Source: Isoetes taiwanensis
Taxonomy: Eukaryota > Streptophyta > Lycopodiopsida > Isoetales > Isoetaceae
NCBI GenBank assembly: GCA_021234155.1
Contig: JAJEKV010000003.1
Span: 10,416,413 to 10,480,412, forward strand
Direction of reading: 5' to 3'
Length of the DNA stretch: 64,000 bases
This document shows positions 34,190 to 46,310 of this stretch, piece after piece (the stretch's first letter is position 1; each line of letters begins with the position of its first letter). The notes below the pieces were generated by a model that saw only the letters and a program-made list of their open reading frames with translations, was not told where the DNA came from and did not search any database. The position numbers were made by a program, and so were the translations under genes.

Positions 34190-34845
34190 AAATTGCGTAA
34201 AATTCCACTTGACCCAAAAGTTTCCAAGATGCTATTGTCTTGAGGACCACTTGGTTGCTCATCGAGGTAGTCATTATTGCCGCAATGATGTCACGTCCAA
34301 TCAATCTGGATATCAAGCTTTGGAAGGCAAAGGGAGCTTGATGAGGCAAGGAGCCGCTTTTTTACGCATCCGAAGGTGATCTCATCAGCTACCTTAATGT
34401 GTATGAAGCCTTTATTTCTTCTAACAAATCATCACAATGGTGTCATCGAGGCTGCATTAATTATCAGTCCATGAAGAAAGTTCTAGATGTAAGAGCCCGG
34501 CTAGCAAAAGGTTTTACAACGTCTTGGCATGAACATGAGATCATGTGACAAAGATATTGAAAAGAGTCGGAAAGGCTGTAGCCCGTTCTTTATGAATGCT
34601 AGCCAACCTACTGATCGGATGGGAAATCCTACAAAGTTGTTGGCGGTGGGAATCGGGGAGTTACTCATTCATCCATCATCGGTTTTATTTAGAGCAACTC
34701 CAAAATGGCTTGTGTTTTGATCTGTTATTTTTACAGTCACTTTGTTACTACATGAAAGATGTCTCTACAATTGATCGTTCATGGCTAACTGAGGTTGCAC
34801 CTCATTTCTTCAATCGGCGAGGACCGAGAAATGAGTGAACAATGG
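34190..34845 (+). pseudogene. DEAH-box RNA helicase C-terminus pseudogene
   Basis: C-terminal helicase-associated and OB-fold region. Readable pieces in order: LDPKVSKMLLS and ELDEARSRFF (about 34,205-34,360), LNVYEAFISSNKSSQWCH, INYQSMKKVLDVRARLAKGF (to 34,520), FFMNASQ, LIHPSSVLFRATPKWLVF (34,665-34,720), YMKDVSTIDRSWLTEVAPHFF (34,755-34,810). This matches the end of plant DHX35-like DEAH helicases. RecA-like ATPase domains are missing. No introns between pieces; frameshifts at about 34,300, 34,365, 34,540 and 34,725. It follows the WD40 pseudogene in the same direction. Confidence 0.78.
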
Positions 34846-34849
34846 CAAC

Positions 34850-36589
34850 ACTTGGCAATCTGACCATCAAGCATTTCATAATGTAAGCAAGTTAAAAATT
34901 GCACACTTGCAGTGCATTTACATGCAACTTCAATGTTGCCTTGAGCCAAGCTTTGTTTGCTCCATCCCAAAGCAATAAGAAAGGCTACCATGTCCATTCT
35001 ACTAACATATTTTAAGTCGATGGAGAATCCCTCGAGAATGTCAAACCTGGCAGGGATTGCAGTGGTTGGGATCGATTCGATAAAAAAGTTTGGTGGTCTT
35101 ATTGTCTGTCTGCAGGGAAGAACTTGCATTTGGCTACATTAACTTTCTGTTGAAATGCTTGTTAAGTATATCGGTTTAATCTATAGTACATGCTCTTTTG
35201 TGATCTAATGCCTATGTGAGATGCTTCGTGTCTCCCCGTGTCTTCTCTTCTATGCAACCAAATTACTAAAAGGCCTTCTTTATCTGGTTTGTGACCTTGG
35301 ATCCGACAAGCAAGCTTGACTCAAAGCATTGTGATAATGCAAAATAAAGAAATGAAATAAATTCTTGGCTTCACAGTTTTGATCATCTATCTAGCGAGGA
35401 GGTTAAGAAGCAATTACCAATCTATGTGCCCTTCCTTGGTTTCTAAATCTGCATTCAAATTGCCTGCTAATAATTGAATCTCAACCCTGCAACAGGTAAA
35501 TTGAGGGCTGGATGCTTACTATAGAATGAAACATTAATGAGTTTCCAACTTTGACTAGGAGACTCCTATTTAATATCTGTAGAAGTTGGCATGTTTTTGA
35601 AGAGAAAAAGTTCGAGAAATATACGAGTGTTATTATTTATGTAGTATCGGCTAACATCCGTCGCAGGGCCTCGAGAATAAACTTCTTAATTTCCAAAATC
35701 CTATTAGTAAGAACTCAAGCTGTTGTCTTCTTGGGGTGGTTGTGTTATCTTGTCTTCGGTTGTGTTCGATGGTCTTCTGTGAGTGTTTCTTCTGTAATGC
35801 TCTGGTCCTTCCTTGCTATTTTTCCCCAATTTTATGCTCATTCCCTACATGAAATAGGCAGACTATCTATTATTAAAATTTTAAGCAATTTTTTAAAATA
35901 GCTTTGTATTTTGCCTTTTTTTTTTCCTTTTCCCCAAATGCCCCTTGTAGAACTAGTGAGCTTCTAATGTGCTAAAGCCCATCCTCGATAATCAGGCAAA
36001 ATGGATGGCTCTTTAAGCCTTGTAGAACTAGTGAGCTTCTAATGTGCTAAAGCCCATCCTCGATGTCGGGCAAAATGGATGGCTCTTTAAGATTTTGGGT
36101 ATTTTTGGCATGTTCCTTTGCCAAAAAATAGGGCTTTATAAAATGGATTGATCTCCAAGATGTTTGGAACTTGTTTTCCTCCTTTGTTTCCTTTTTTTTC
36201 ATGAGCGATTGGAATTGTTGGTTTCTTCATTCTTGGTGGGTTCTTCATGGTTATTCTTTTCGATGTTGTTAAAAATGTCGATCCAAAGGGAATTTCGGGT
36301 AGTCTAAGTGTTCTTTGAGAAGTCTACTTCTATATGATTCTAAGTCTTCAACTTGCTATATGATTACATTTGCATTTTACCTAAATTAATGATCATTTAA
36401 AAAAAAAAAAAATAAAATAGAGGGTATAGAAAATTAGGGGCATTTTTTATACAAATTTTACAAATATATGGGGTAGGAAATCCAAGATGGAGGAGCTAAT
36501 GTGATGGATTAATTGAGGAACCTTCATTTTGTCGTATATATAAAGGGGTAGATTCAGGCCATCAACTCCTTTTTTGAACATTTGATTAA
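34850..36589. other. No gene recognised; one 75-bp tandem duplication
   Basis: Only short chance frames. The duplication is at 35,944-36,092: cttgtagaactagtgagctt ... aatggatggctctttaag appears twice with a 3-base difference. A-rich runs near 36,395-36,415. Confidence 0.6.
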
Positions 36590-37668
36590 TAAATAATGTT
36601 AAGCCTATGCCAGGACCTACATAGCTTCTAGAAGAGGATTTCTTAAGGATCTTAGGCTTCCCCACCTACAATAGTAAAATGATCGTCTTGTCAAAGGCGG
36701 TTTTTTAAGTGGTGAGAGAATTCTAGGAGATGAAAACCCGGACAACATCAACTACTTCTGATACACAATTCTTCTCTAGGAATGCATGATATGATCAATA
36801 CAAAATCCTTAGGGGCTACTTTGACTTGTGTAGACCCAGATCTTAATGTGTAAGAGCATTAACACTACAAGAGAATGATGGCTAAACATCAGAATAATCG
36901 TCAGAGAGCTTTCATAAAACAGACAACTGCTCAGGCCCTTATTCTGGCGAATGTCACGATAGTTTTATCGAGTTTTATCGACAATTTCGAATAATTAGTC
37001 GGAAATAATCGTCGGTTAGATATATTTAGTTAGGCAGCTTATTAAACTTATTAGTCGGATAAATCGTCATCTTCTTAGTCAAACGATTCAACAAGTTTTT
37101 AGTCAATGCAATACTTAGAATATTAGTCATTGTATTTGTTGGTCTATGAACTATTGCAATGTTTATATACTAAACAGGGATTTGAACCATGATATTCCAG
37201 TTTATAATAAGACTCTAACCTTTAATAAAACTTACAAATTAAACAAAGAAAATTGGTTATAGAATTTTAGCAACACAAGATTCTAGTATATAAAGAAGAC
37301 AACATGCTTGTAGATCTGCATTTGCAATCATAATAACAAAAAAATCATAAGCGCCAAATGCAAATGATGCCATTACATCTATAAACATTAAAATTTCTAT
37401 CTTGAATTATCATTCAAGAGGTATCACATCCAACCTCTTTAAATTCCAAACACTAAAACCTGCAAAGCAGAAATTACCATGAAGCTACCAAAACTAAGGA
37501 GCAAGTATCTTTCAATAATATTCAGCCATAAATAGAATGCTTAAATACTATGAAAAAATGCAAAATCCAGAAGGAAGATCTAATATGGAAAAATTTAAGT
37601 AAAATGGGTCAAATAGTTGCAACATTGCACAAAGCCGAAGGTTCGTACAAAACCTTGTGCATCAGCGG
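36590..37668. repeat. Segment duplicated at 60,200-61,303, with CACTA-like end
   Basis: Begins taataaataatgttaagcc and ends cgtacaaaacct. At 36,871 cactacaagagaatgatggc has the classic plant CACTA terminal sequence and is followed by caga/atcgtc motifs up to about 37,130. The other end of such an element was not found. No coding frame is recognised. In the copy at 60,200 the agtcaga motifs are much better preserved. Confidence 0.65.
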
Positions 37669-38974
37669 ACCATTCAAAACCAATAAATCTTTTATGTTGC
37701 ATTGTTCTTTAAATCAAACTAAAACTTCATGCATAAAACCTATTTTTGATGTGTCTTGAAATGTTTGAAGTTCCTCCTTGTCCGATTGAGTTTGTTTGTG
37801 AAATACAATCTGGAAGCATGTCTTGGACCTATTTTTTTCATGTTGTAGAGCAGCACTTGCAGCACCTCTTATGGAGTAACAAAACCAAATAAATGTGGCA
37901 ATATTTAACTATTTCCAAATCTATATTTGTAGCATGCATTTGTAAACCCTGCTCTGAACATTCCACACTTGCTGAAACATGTGTTAGTCGTAGAAAACCA
38001 TAAGGCATATCCATAGAAGCTCTAGAATGTGTTTTTCAAAAGCAATAAGGCACTAAAGAAATAAATACTGAGGAACGACCAAGCCAGGGTAGGAATATCA
38101 AAAATGCGTACCATTGGGATAGATTAAGCTATCTAAGATGGCGTCGCTTCGAGAAAAGCCTTTTGAGGAAAAATTGCTAATTTTTTGAGAATTTTTACCA
38201 AATGCTCAAGCTAGTTTTAGGCTACATCCTTGTCCTCATTGGCAATTAGCTTCCTTAAGTAAGTACCTACATATAGTTGAAGGCTTCCCTTTAACTTCCC
38301 ATGCAAAGTCTATGATCATTAGCGGTGTCGAGGCGGTCATTGGGGTTAGGTCTCCATCTTTTCTAACACTTTCGAGATAGTTATTAGGTAAGTTATAGTC
38401 CTCCTAGTAAAAGGGTTAAAAAAGAGATACACACTTAGATAAGCTGTTAGCCAGACCTCCCAAGCAAGCAAATGCCCTTCTTAATATATTGATATGGATC
38501 AAGGACTTGAACATGATCTTTTGATCTTTCACTAGCTTTGGACCTACATAGGCGGTGAATCAAATTACTAAGCGTCTTGCCAAAATTGGCGCTGCGCCAT
38601 CATGTCTCAGCGGCGCGTCGCCTTGAAAGATGGTAGTTTTTAGCTTTTGGTAACCCGATCTTTGTCGTTATAGCACTAGGCATGTCTTTTTAAGCAAGGT
38701 CGATAGGATTGCCACCACGATGTTCACGATGTATCACTCTTAAGGATCCCGCCCGCGATCACGGCGAGGATATTTCTGAAAGGGTAAATAATGTGGGGTT
38801 AACATTGTCATTTACACAGTATATTTTTTCAAGGATCGGGCCCGCGTTCCTTGTGCGCATTTTCAAGACATTGTCTTACGAACCGTGTTACTTACCTTTT
38901 TGAATTCTTAGTGCATCAGCTGAATCTTTTTTAAGTGGGCCCAAGCGTAGAACCCATGCGGATCATAACTCGAT
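37669..38974. other. No gene recognised
   Basis: Low-GC sequence with chance frames only on both strands; no match to another part of the window and no structural repeat. Confidence 0.5.
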
Positions 38975-41900
38975 AAAAGTCGGAAGTGGTGCATGGAAAT
39001 AGCCCAGGCCAAACCACATGTGGTAGGAGACCGCCCCGCAAGGATCTCTGTCTCTTTATTAGGACCCGAAAGGGCTTAGAAATTTCTAACAATTTGGGCA
39101 TAATCGTTGCTATATGGGAAGGCACGAAGAATAATGTGCAAGATGCAATCATATGCACGGCGTGGAGGATCTGAAACAACTTCAATTTGTCAAGTTTGTG
39201 TTGCGTTGTGAGAACTATGATCCTTCCATCGGGGTTGCAAGCAAGGTAAACAAACCGGCAAGTGGCAAGGGGTGCCTACTAGTGCAAAGGGGTATGGTTG
39301 GAACCTACAATCTTATGATTCATTGAGCTTATGCGGGATAAAGTGCAATAGATGTATACTCGTTGGATTCGACATGTATGCGAAAAGGTCCTTTCAAATT
39401 TGAGAAGAAACCTCCTTGTATTGCTTTGAAGGCTACAAAAGACAACAAAGCGCCCTCACGGGATGGACATGAATTGGTTGCGGGGCGATGCCAAGAAGAA
39501 ATTCGTTGTCCCATGTGTTGGTGTAAGGCGAACTATCGACTCCCAAAGAACCTTTGGTGTCTTGAGGGCTTATACTATCTGCAAATCCTAGCGGTTACGC
39601 GGTCAATCCCTCAGGCCAAATGCTTAAGCCTCCTTCCGTTAGGGATTCAGGATGAACAAGAAGCACCATAGCCAAGAAAGGATAAGCACTTTCAAAATTA
39701 AACTTTAAAATTTAAATCTGAGGAAACATCGCGACCTTCTTCTTAAATCTACTCCTACCTCGTCCACCATCCCAACAACTTCGAGCTCTATGTTGACATG
39801 GCCAAGCTGCTTCCGCATTATCTTTGGATGAGTTGAAGTTCAATCTTGATGAAAAAAAAGCTTGCTGAATAGACCGCCTCAAACTTGAAGAGTTTAAAAG
39901 TGTTATCCTATGGGAGCAAATTGATTCTAGAAGATTAGTATTTTTTATTGTGAGGCGACTCCATAAATCTAACTCATAGAATTCGGTCAAGCGATCATGT
40001 ACAAATGCTATCACAAGGTAAATTTTATCATTTGCATTTCTCATTATTATATTACCTATTCATCGGTGGGATACCAATGCGGGGAAGTTAATCACTTGGT
40101 CTCCATGGCGAGGAACTCTTGAACAAGAAGTTTTATATTATTTTTGGTAATCCGCGATTGCACAAATTTTGTGTACTATGATGGGTAATGTCGAAACAAC
40201 GGATGGAATTTGCCAAAGCATATGCAAAGAGAAGAAGTCGGTGTTAAATGGGAACACATCCAACAAGGAGTATATTGAGTTATCCATACAAAATAGCGAC
40301 ATAATCGTGGACCGCGATATCTGAGAGAGCCACTAATTGAAATGCTCCAGCAACTAAGGAACTAGCACAAGACATTTGGTTGCCCTCCATAAGGGCCAAT
40401 AGGCACTGCAGTGATATTTGCCTGGAAGGTTAGTTTTTTATTTTATGCTATAGAAGATCGCCCTCGCGATCCTAATCAGCTCTTGTGTACAGGATTTTGT
40501 TGAAGTAGCTACAACAACCTTGAAGGTTAAAGAACTTAAGGATGAAAAACAATTCCTTTTTATGCAAGAAGAATCATGGTCCAAGCTTGTAAATGTTATT
40601 AACAAGTGGGCAGCGCGAAAGCTGGCTGATGATCATGGGGAATTGCCAGATAAATCCTCAATTGGAGTTTTTTAACAAAACATTCCTAAGATACCTTCGA
40701 GGAATGAACAATGCCGAGGTGAGCCAACTGATGGACGAAATCCTTGAGGTCAAAGTATTCCTAAAAGTGTAGCCTAGATATGCCGGCTGTTTTGATTGCC
40801 GACAGAAGGCCTTGGATATCAGAACACTATCACTGATGCATCGTGAAGTGTTGTCCTATGTTAATTGTGTATTAGAAAAGCAATACAGAAATTTTGAAGA
40901 GTTAGCTACATGTTCTCAGATCTCTCTGAGCAATGACTGCTGGGTATTCCCGATACAGATTTCGACTATATTAAGCATGGAATAATATAACGGCTAAGGT
41001 TAGCCAAATGGCTATTTTGTAGCAGTTTTGCCAAGAAAAACGGCTAAAGTAAAAGGAAAAAATGCCTAAAAAAAAGAAAATTTTAGCCCAATTTTTTTGC
41101 CGCCCAAGTGAGTTTTTAGGTTGAATAGCCAAACCTTTACCTCCAGACATATCCATCAGGACATCGATTAGCTAAACCTAAGATAGAGTGGGCTTAGAAA
41201 AATGGATAGATTAGCCCGAAATTCAACACCAATGTATATACAAACTTTAAGAAATTTCAAATAGGGTTTATATTTTTCATTCTTTTTTCCACTTTCTTTT
41301 TTGTTCCAAGTACAAAGTTGAAGGATTAGAGGAAAAGGAACAATGTAGTCCTTTTTTTTTAGTTTTTTGAACATGTTCATGTATGTTCGTGTCTTGATCT
41401 ATGTATTTACAAAAATTCAATGTCTTTGCCAAAATGCTTGGATTTTTTTAAATTACTATAACGTGATGGCTAATATTTGCCTTTCCATTTTGTGAAAGTT
41501 TAGCCAAAAGGAAGAAAGTGTGATGGAGAAAAACCATTTAGTTTAGCCAAGTGTTAGAAACTTCTAGCCCCAATGTGAAGGTAGTTTAGCTAAACCTATT
41601 TTGGCTACACTAAAATATAGGAGTAGTAATTTATTCCATGATATTAAGGCCAACTATAATAATGAATTAGTGCAAGGAAATCTTCCTAGTACTTTCTTGG
41701 AGGCTATTATCGCTATAATAAAGCCAGAAGAGGCAAAGAAAATGAAGGAGAAGAGGAACACCGTGGCGACATGTTACCAAGTCCGGTATCCTTGTTATGC
41801 ACTTTGGTGTTGGAGAATCTACAATGGTTTTATTGACATGTTTCCGCAGTATGGGAAGTAAAAAAGTACCGAGTTTTTAGCGGGATTAGGGCATAATGGA

Positions 41901-42250
41901 AGCAAAAAGTTTATCATATCATCATGTTCCTCAGTTTGCCCATTTGCCAAGCGGCTTGTATAGTCAAAGTCGATTCAAGGTAGTTCTCATGTTTCCCTTG
42001 GGGCTTCGAAAGAACAAAGGCTGGAAGAGCAAAAAGAATATCAAGAAGTTCCAATACTATGTTAGCCATGTTGATATAAGCGAAGTGAGGCTCGTGTATT
42101 GCTGTGAAGCCTAAATCGAGACTCGTCGACTCGGATGATCAATGCATCGAAAAGCATGGCCCTTCTAAAATATCCAAGCTAGCGGTAACAAAGAGGTGGA
42201 CATAAAAACAAAGAAAAAATATTTTGAGTACTTTATGTAAATCCAAGTTC
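38975..42250 (+). other. Scattered open segments of an unrecognised decayed gene
   Basis: Several plus-strand frames have protein-like composition: FVKFVLRCENYDPSIGVASK (39,190), a 102-codon frame at 39,363-39,671, a 60-codon frame at 40,490-40,672 (LKVKELKDEKQFLFMQEESW), and 41,601-41,861. They lie in one direction and lead to the methyltransferase-like frame at 42,253, so they may be exons of one gene. I cannot assign a domain to any of them. Confidence 0.3.
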
Positions 42251-42252
42251 TC

Positions 42253-43023
42253 TTGGGCAGCTATGGAAGGCGACTTCATCCTAAAGAGAGCAGGGCAAAA
42301 ATATCATATGTTTATTACATAGTGAAGGAGCTGGTTCCACTGGACGGTTGTGTTCTAGATTTTCTCTCAGGCGGAACAACGTCAAGGGCTGCTTTGATGC
42401 AAAGAAAACACAATGTTTCCTTCGAGTATGACGATAAGGTTTGCTGGTTCCTGAGATCCTTCTTTGAATATCTAGAGAAAATGGCAAGGCACAAAAGAAG
42501 AAGAAGAAGAAAATCGTTATGCATAATAAGCTGGCGGTTTCCGACATGTCAGACATCAATATAACACTGCTCTGGATCAGAAATGTTTCATAGAGGCTAC
42601 AGAAAACCCAGGCAATGCTAGAGAAGACAGAAAAGGCATCAGCTGAACTTAATCCACAGTTTGAAAAGCTGGATGCACTGAACAAAAACCTTAACACCTT
42701 GCTGCCAATGATAACCGGGTGCCTAGAAAAGCCGCTTCATAATTTTCAGTATATGAGAATGTCTGAGGTGCCTCTGAAAGTGAGAGACTAGATGGCGACC
42801 ATTCCCAAAGAGACAGAAGTTGGTTTGCTTTACCGAATACTCTATGGCATTGGAGGATGAATTGTTGGATAGTGCCAAAAGCATTGGTGCAGAGACATTA
42901 GAGCGTGTGGAAGAGGTAGCTGCCGCAATGAATGTTGACATGCCGAAAACAACAGGTTACACAGAAATGGACATGTCACAGACAGTTGGCATTGGAAAGG
43001 TGCTTCTGCGGAGCTTGGCCTAG
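42253..43023 (+). pseudogene. Methyltransferase-like frame plus coiled-coil tail
   Basis: The frame 42,253-42,564 contains LVPLDGCVLDFLSGGTTSRA and then MQRKHNVSFEYD. The spacing of V-L-D-F-x-S-G-G-T-T and a following E-x-D fits the AdoMet-binding motif I (F-x-G-x-G-like) and motif II acid of N6-adenine/N4-cytosine DNA methyltransferases. A catalytic (D/N/S)PP(Y/W) motif is not seen. A Lys/Arg tract follows. After frame changes, 42,600-42,790 reads a helical segment (EKTEKASAELNPQFEKLDAL, NKNLNTLLPMI), and 42,820-43,023 another. A weak assignment from a single motif. Confidence 0.35.
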
Positions 43024-44700
43024 ATGTAGACTCTGTGAAAGAAACTCAGTAAAACTGCCTTCGTGATTGTGCCAGGCTTTGATGGCCGTCAATACATATG
43101 TAGACTTTTGTGATAATGTATAGACCTGCTAATTATCTTCATGGAGGGCCTCTACTTTGCTACCCTTTGTATTCTCCTTTTTGAATTGCATGAATAAACT
43201 TGTTTGGAAGATCATAGCGATGATTATATAGGCGGGATATGCCTATTTCCGAGAACATTATTATCTAGTTGCACCGATTAATCTTTGTTTATATTTTGCC
43301 TTGCCTTGTTGTCCCAAAGATCGCCATGGCGAGTCAAGCGTGAAAACAAAATTTCTCTAATTTATGAATTCTTGATTTTCTTTGTTGGATGATGATTTTT
43401 AACTCAACTAGAGCATCCTACCTTGCCTGAGACAAAAGTATGCATATCGGGAGAAACATCATCTACATTCCCAAGCACTTTGTGACGTTCGACATCTCCC
43501 GGCTTTGTGTCTTTTCTCGGATTTTTACGGGTTTGAGTACCAAAGAGTTGCAATCACCATCTTCCTTCTCCACATACATTTTACTCCCAAATGTTTTTGG
43601 TCTAAAACATATTCTTTGGGACATCCATGGAAGGCTTTGGCATTCGGGATATGTCTATAAAGGCTTGGTTAGCGCATATAAGGTCATGTATTAACATTTC
43701 AAATTTGAGGTTCAGGCCTCCGTATATCAGGTTATACTTTATTTATTTTTATTTGAGTTCAAACTTTTGTCTTTGCAAAAGTGGAGTTGAAAGCCTTTAT
43801 TGACACAAAAGCTTGACAATTTTTGTGAATGGGACTAAAAATTCACTAGATCTGTAATCTTTGATATGAAAAATAAAAAATCCAATTCACAGGAATTGCA
43901 TTTGAAGTGTCTGGAGCTTTGCAAAATCAGAAGTAAAATGCTTTGTTCCTTATTTAGATGGTAGGGTTCAATTTTTGTTACAAGTATCTTTAAAGAAAAT
44001 ACATGGAACGAGTTGAGTATCTAGTTGCTTCTGCAAAATAACATTAATTGTCTCTGTTATGAATACACTAAATAGCTATTCAAATCTTCTACATCCCTCT
44101 TTCTTACAGTAAAATGTCAATTCCTTTTTTATAAGGCATTTTTCTAGCTTTAGAATTCTGGAAAAACTTGTTCTATTCTTCCACGCAATGGCGTAACTGA
44201 AAAACACATGCTAAGAGTACTTTTTTTTATCCTTGGTTTGCTTCTTCAATGGTGGATTCCGGGCCCCAGTGCTCCAATCGTTATGATCATCTTTGCTCTC
44301 AGAGATAAGCAACATTTTGGGCTATTGAACATGGTGCATTCTGAGGATCCATCATCATTATCGAGATGTTACATAAGAAAACACCTTCCACCTCTGACAA
44401 TTCAACAAATATTGGACATATATAATGAAATAAAACCAAGTAGGGCATGTTTTTATATGTCTAAATGCATCCCAATCGGCTTACCAAATCCAAAAGCAAA
44501 GCTATGGCCTCTGACTAGAGGATGGCTTGTCCCTAACTTAGAAAATTTGGTGAAATGTCCTAGAACTAGAGATACATGAGGCCAACACATATGGCCCAAA
44601 ACTAAACAAGTTGATTGAATCAGGCCTTTCAGACAACAAGAATTGAATGTGACAAAACTGAACCATTGATAAAAAAAAAAATTGATACAAGTTTTTGTAG
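43024..44700. other. No gene recognised
   Basis: AT-rich. An open frame of 123 codons (44,208-44,579) has a hydrophobic start but no known domain and no copy elsewhere, so I treat it as chance. Nothing repeated. Confidence 0.5.
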
Positions 44701-44718
44701 GATGAATGTCCTTTACCA

Positions 44719-46183
44719 ATGGTATTAGCAAGTGGTGCAATTAGACACATGGCTGGGAAGAGAATAGACTTTGACATAGACTTGCCCGCCATTAACATTA
44801 GAATGGGAGCAGAGGTCATGAACATAGGCAAGTATGATCTGATAATAGATATGGAATACCTTATCCTGGCAAAGGCACTGATTGATTGCGAGAACCGAAA
44901 GGTGACATTAACGGCACATAATGGCAGAACAATAGAAATAACAGGTAAAGAAGTTACCCCAATCATGTAATGCATGTCTAGTAAGAAACTTCTTAAATGC
45001 ACTAAGAGGGACGAATTGGCATATGTGAGGATAAAATAGCAAACAACTTTCCTAAGCAGGTAGTTAAGCTAGTCAAAGAGTTCCATGATCTGTTCCCGGA
45101 CGAGATCAAAGAACTTCCTCTTTATAGGGGAGTCGAGTGTGAGATAGCACTCGAACCAGTCACCAAACCCATGAGTAAGGCGCCATATAGAATGACGACC
45201 CATGAACTAACAAAGCTGAAGAAGCAATTACAAGAAAGGTTTCATAAGATATAACTCTCCATTTGGGGCACCCATCTTGTTTGTAAAGAAGGACGATGGG
45301 AGTTTGAGGCTGTGCATAGAATATCAGCAATTGAACAAGCACACCATAGAAAACAAGTATGCCTTACCAAGATCGGATGATCTCATGGATCAGCTGCAAG
45401 GGGCAAAGTTCTTCTCCAAAATAGATTTGAGATCTAGCTACCACCAGACCAGGATTAAGGAAGAAGATATTCACAAGATAGCCTTCAGGACAAGGTATGT
45501 CCATTATAATTCACGGTCATGCCATTTGGATAATCTAATATCCCCGTAACATTCATGAGACTCATGAACGACATCTTTTGTAAGTTTCCAGATGATTTTG
45601 TCATTGTATTCTTCGATGACATTTTGGTCTATAGTAAAATATTGGAGGACCATGTCAAGCATTTGAGAAGGGTTCTCGAGAAGCTAAGGAGGCATCAACT
45701 TCATGCAAAGTTGTCCAAATATTGTCACTTTGCAACAACCAAGGGTACCTCGGACATGTGATATCCATTGATGGAACCGCAAATGCATCCCGAAGATCCG
45801 GCAAGAATAGAATGGCAAGCACCAAAAATATCCATGAAGTGAGAAGCTTCTTGGGATTGGCAGGTTATTACATGAAGTTCGTGAAGAACTTCGTCAAGAT
45901 AGCTATACCCTTGACATATCTCACCAAAGTGCAGAAGATAAAGAATTGGGCAGATCATTGGCATAAGACGGCTCAAGAAGGGTTTGAGAAGTTGAAATAA
46001 GCCCTAACCACTGTCCTAGTCTTAGCACTCCCAGATTCGAGAAAGACAAGTTGGTAGCCATAGATGCAAGTAAAATTGCAACCAATGCGATTCTAATGTA
46101 GGAAGAGAGAGTTTTAGCATACGACTCTCGCAAGATTAATGATGCTGAAACACGCTACCCGACTCATGATCAGAAGTTGCTAG
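44719..46183 (+). pseudogene. Ty3/gypsy pol remnant: protease, RT, RNase H
   Basis: A retroviral-type aspartic protease C-terminal half (IRMGAEVMNIGKYDLIIDMEY, ALIDCENRKV) is followed by the pre-RT linker (VKEFHDLFPDEIKELPL), RT blocks [28 protein letters not shown] and VIVFFDDILVYSK (catalytic Asp pair kept), the connection GYLGHVI and SFLGLAGYYMKFVKNF, and RNase H (VAIDAS, DSRKINDAETRYPTHD). The catalytic DSGA of the protease, integrase, gag and LTRs are missing. At least five frame breaks. It ends abruptly at 46,183, fused to an ORF1 fragment; the same fusion is at position 203. Confidence 0.9.
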
Positions 46184-46310
46184 CAGGCCGGTGGGCACCC
46201 ACTCTTTGGGCCGTAAAAGTTCGTGGGCTCTGAATATGCATGATGTCTGTAAAGAAGTGTGCAGCTACATCGGTATCTGAACCAGACGCTGTCTCCTGGA
46301 CCCCGACGAG
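46184..46310 (-). pseudogene. Non-LTR ORF1 fragment between gypsy and hAT
   Basis: Minus-strand frame with TDVAAHFFTDIMHIQSP and FTAQRVGAHRPA, the middle of the L1-ORF1-like RRM of subfamily 2. Cut on the left by the gypsy remnant and on the right by the hAT-type element (target copy ccgacgag 46,303-46,310). The missing start of the RRM resumes at 48,367. Confidence 0.75.

Noticed and set aside
44208-44579. 123-codon frame before the gypsy remnant
   Set aside because: No gypsy gag or protease motif, no copy elsewhere and no domain; taken as chance in AT-rich DNA.
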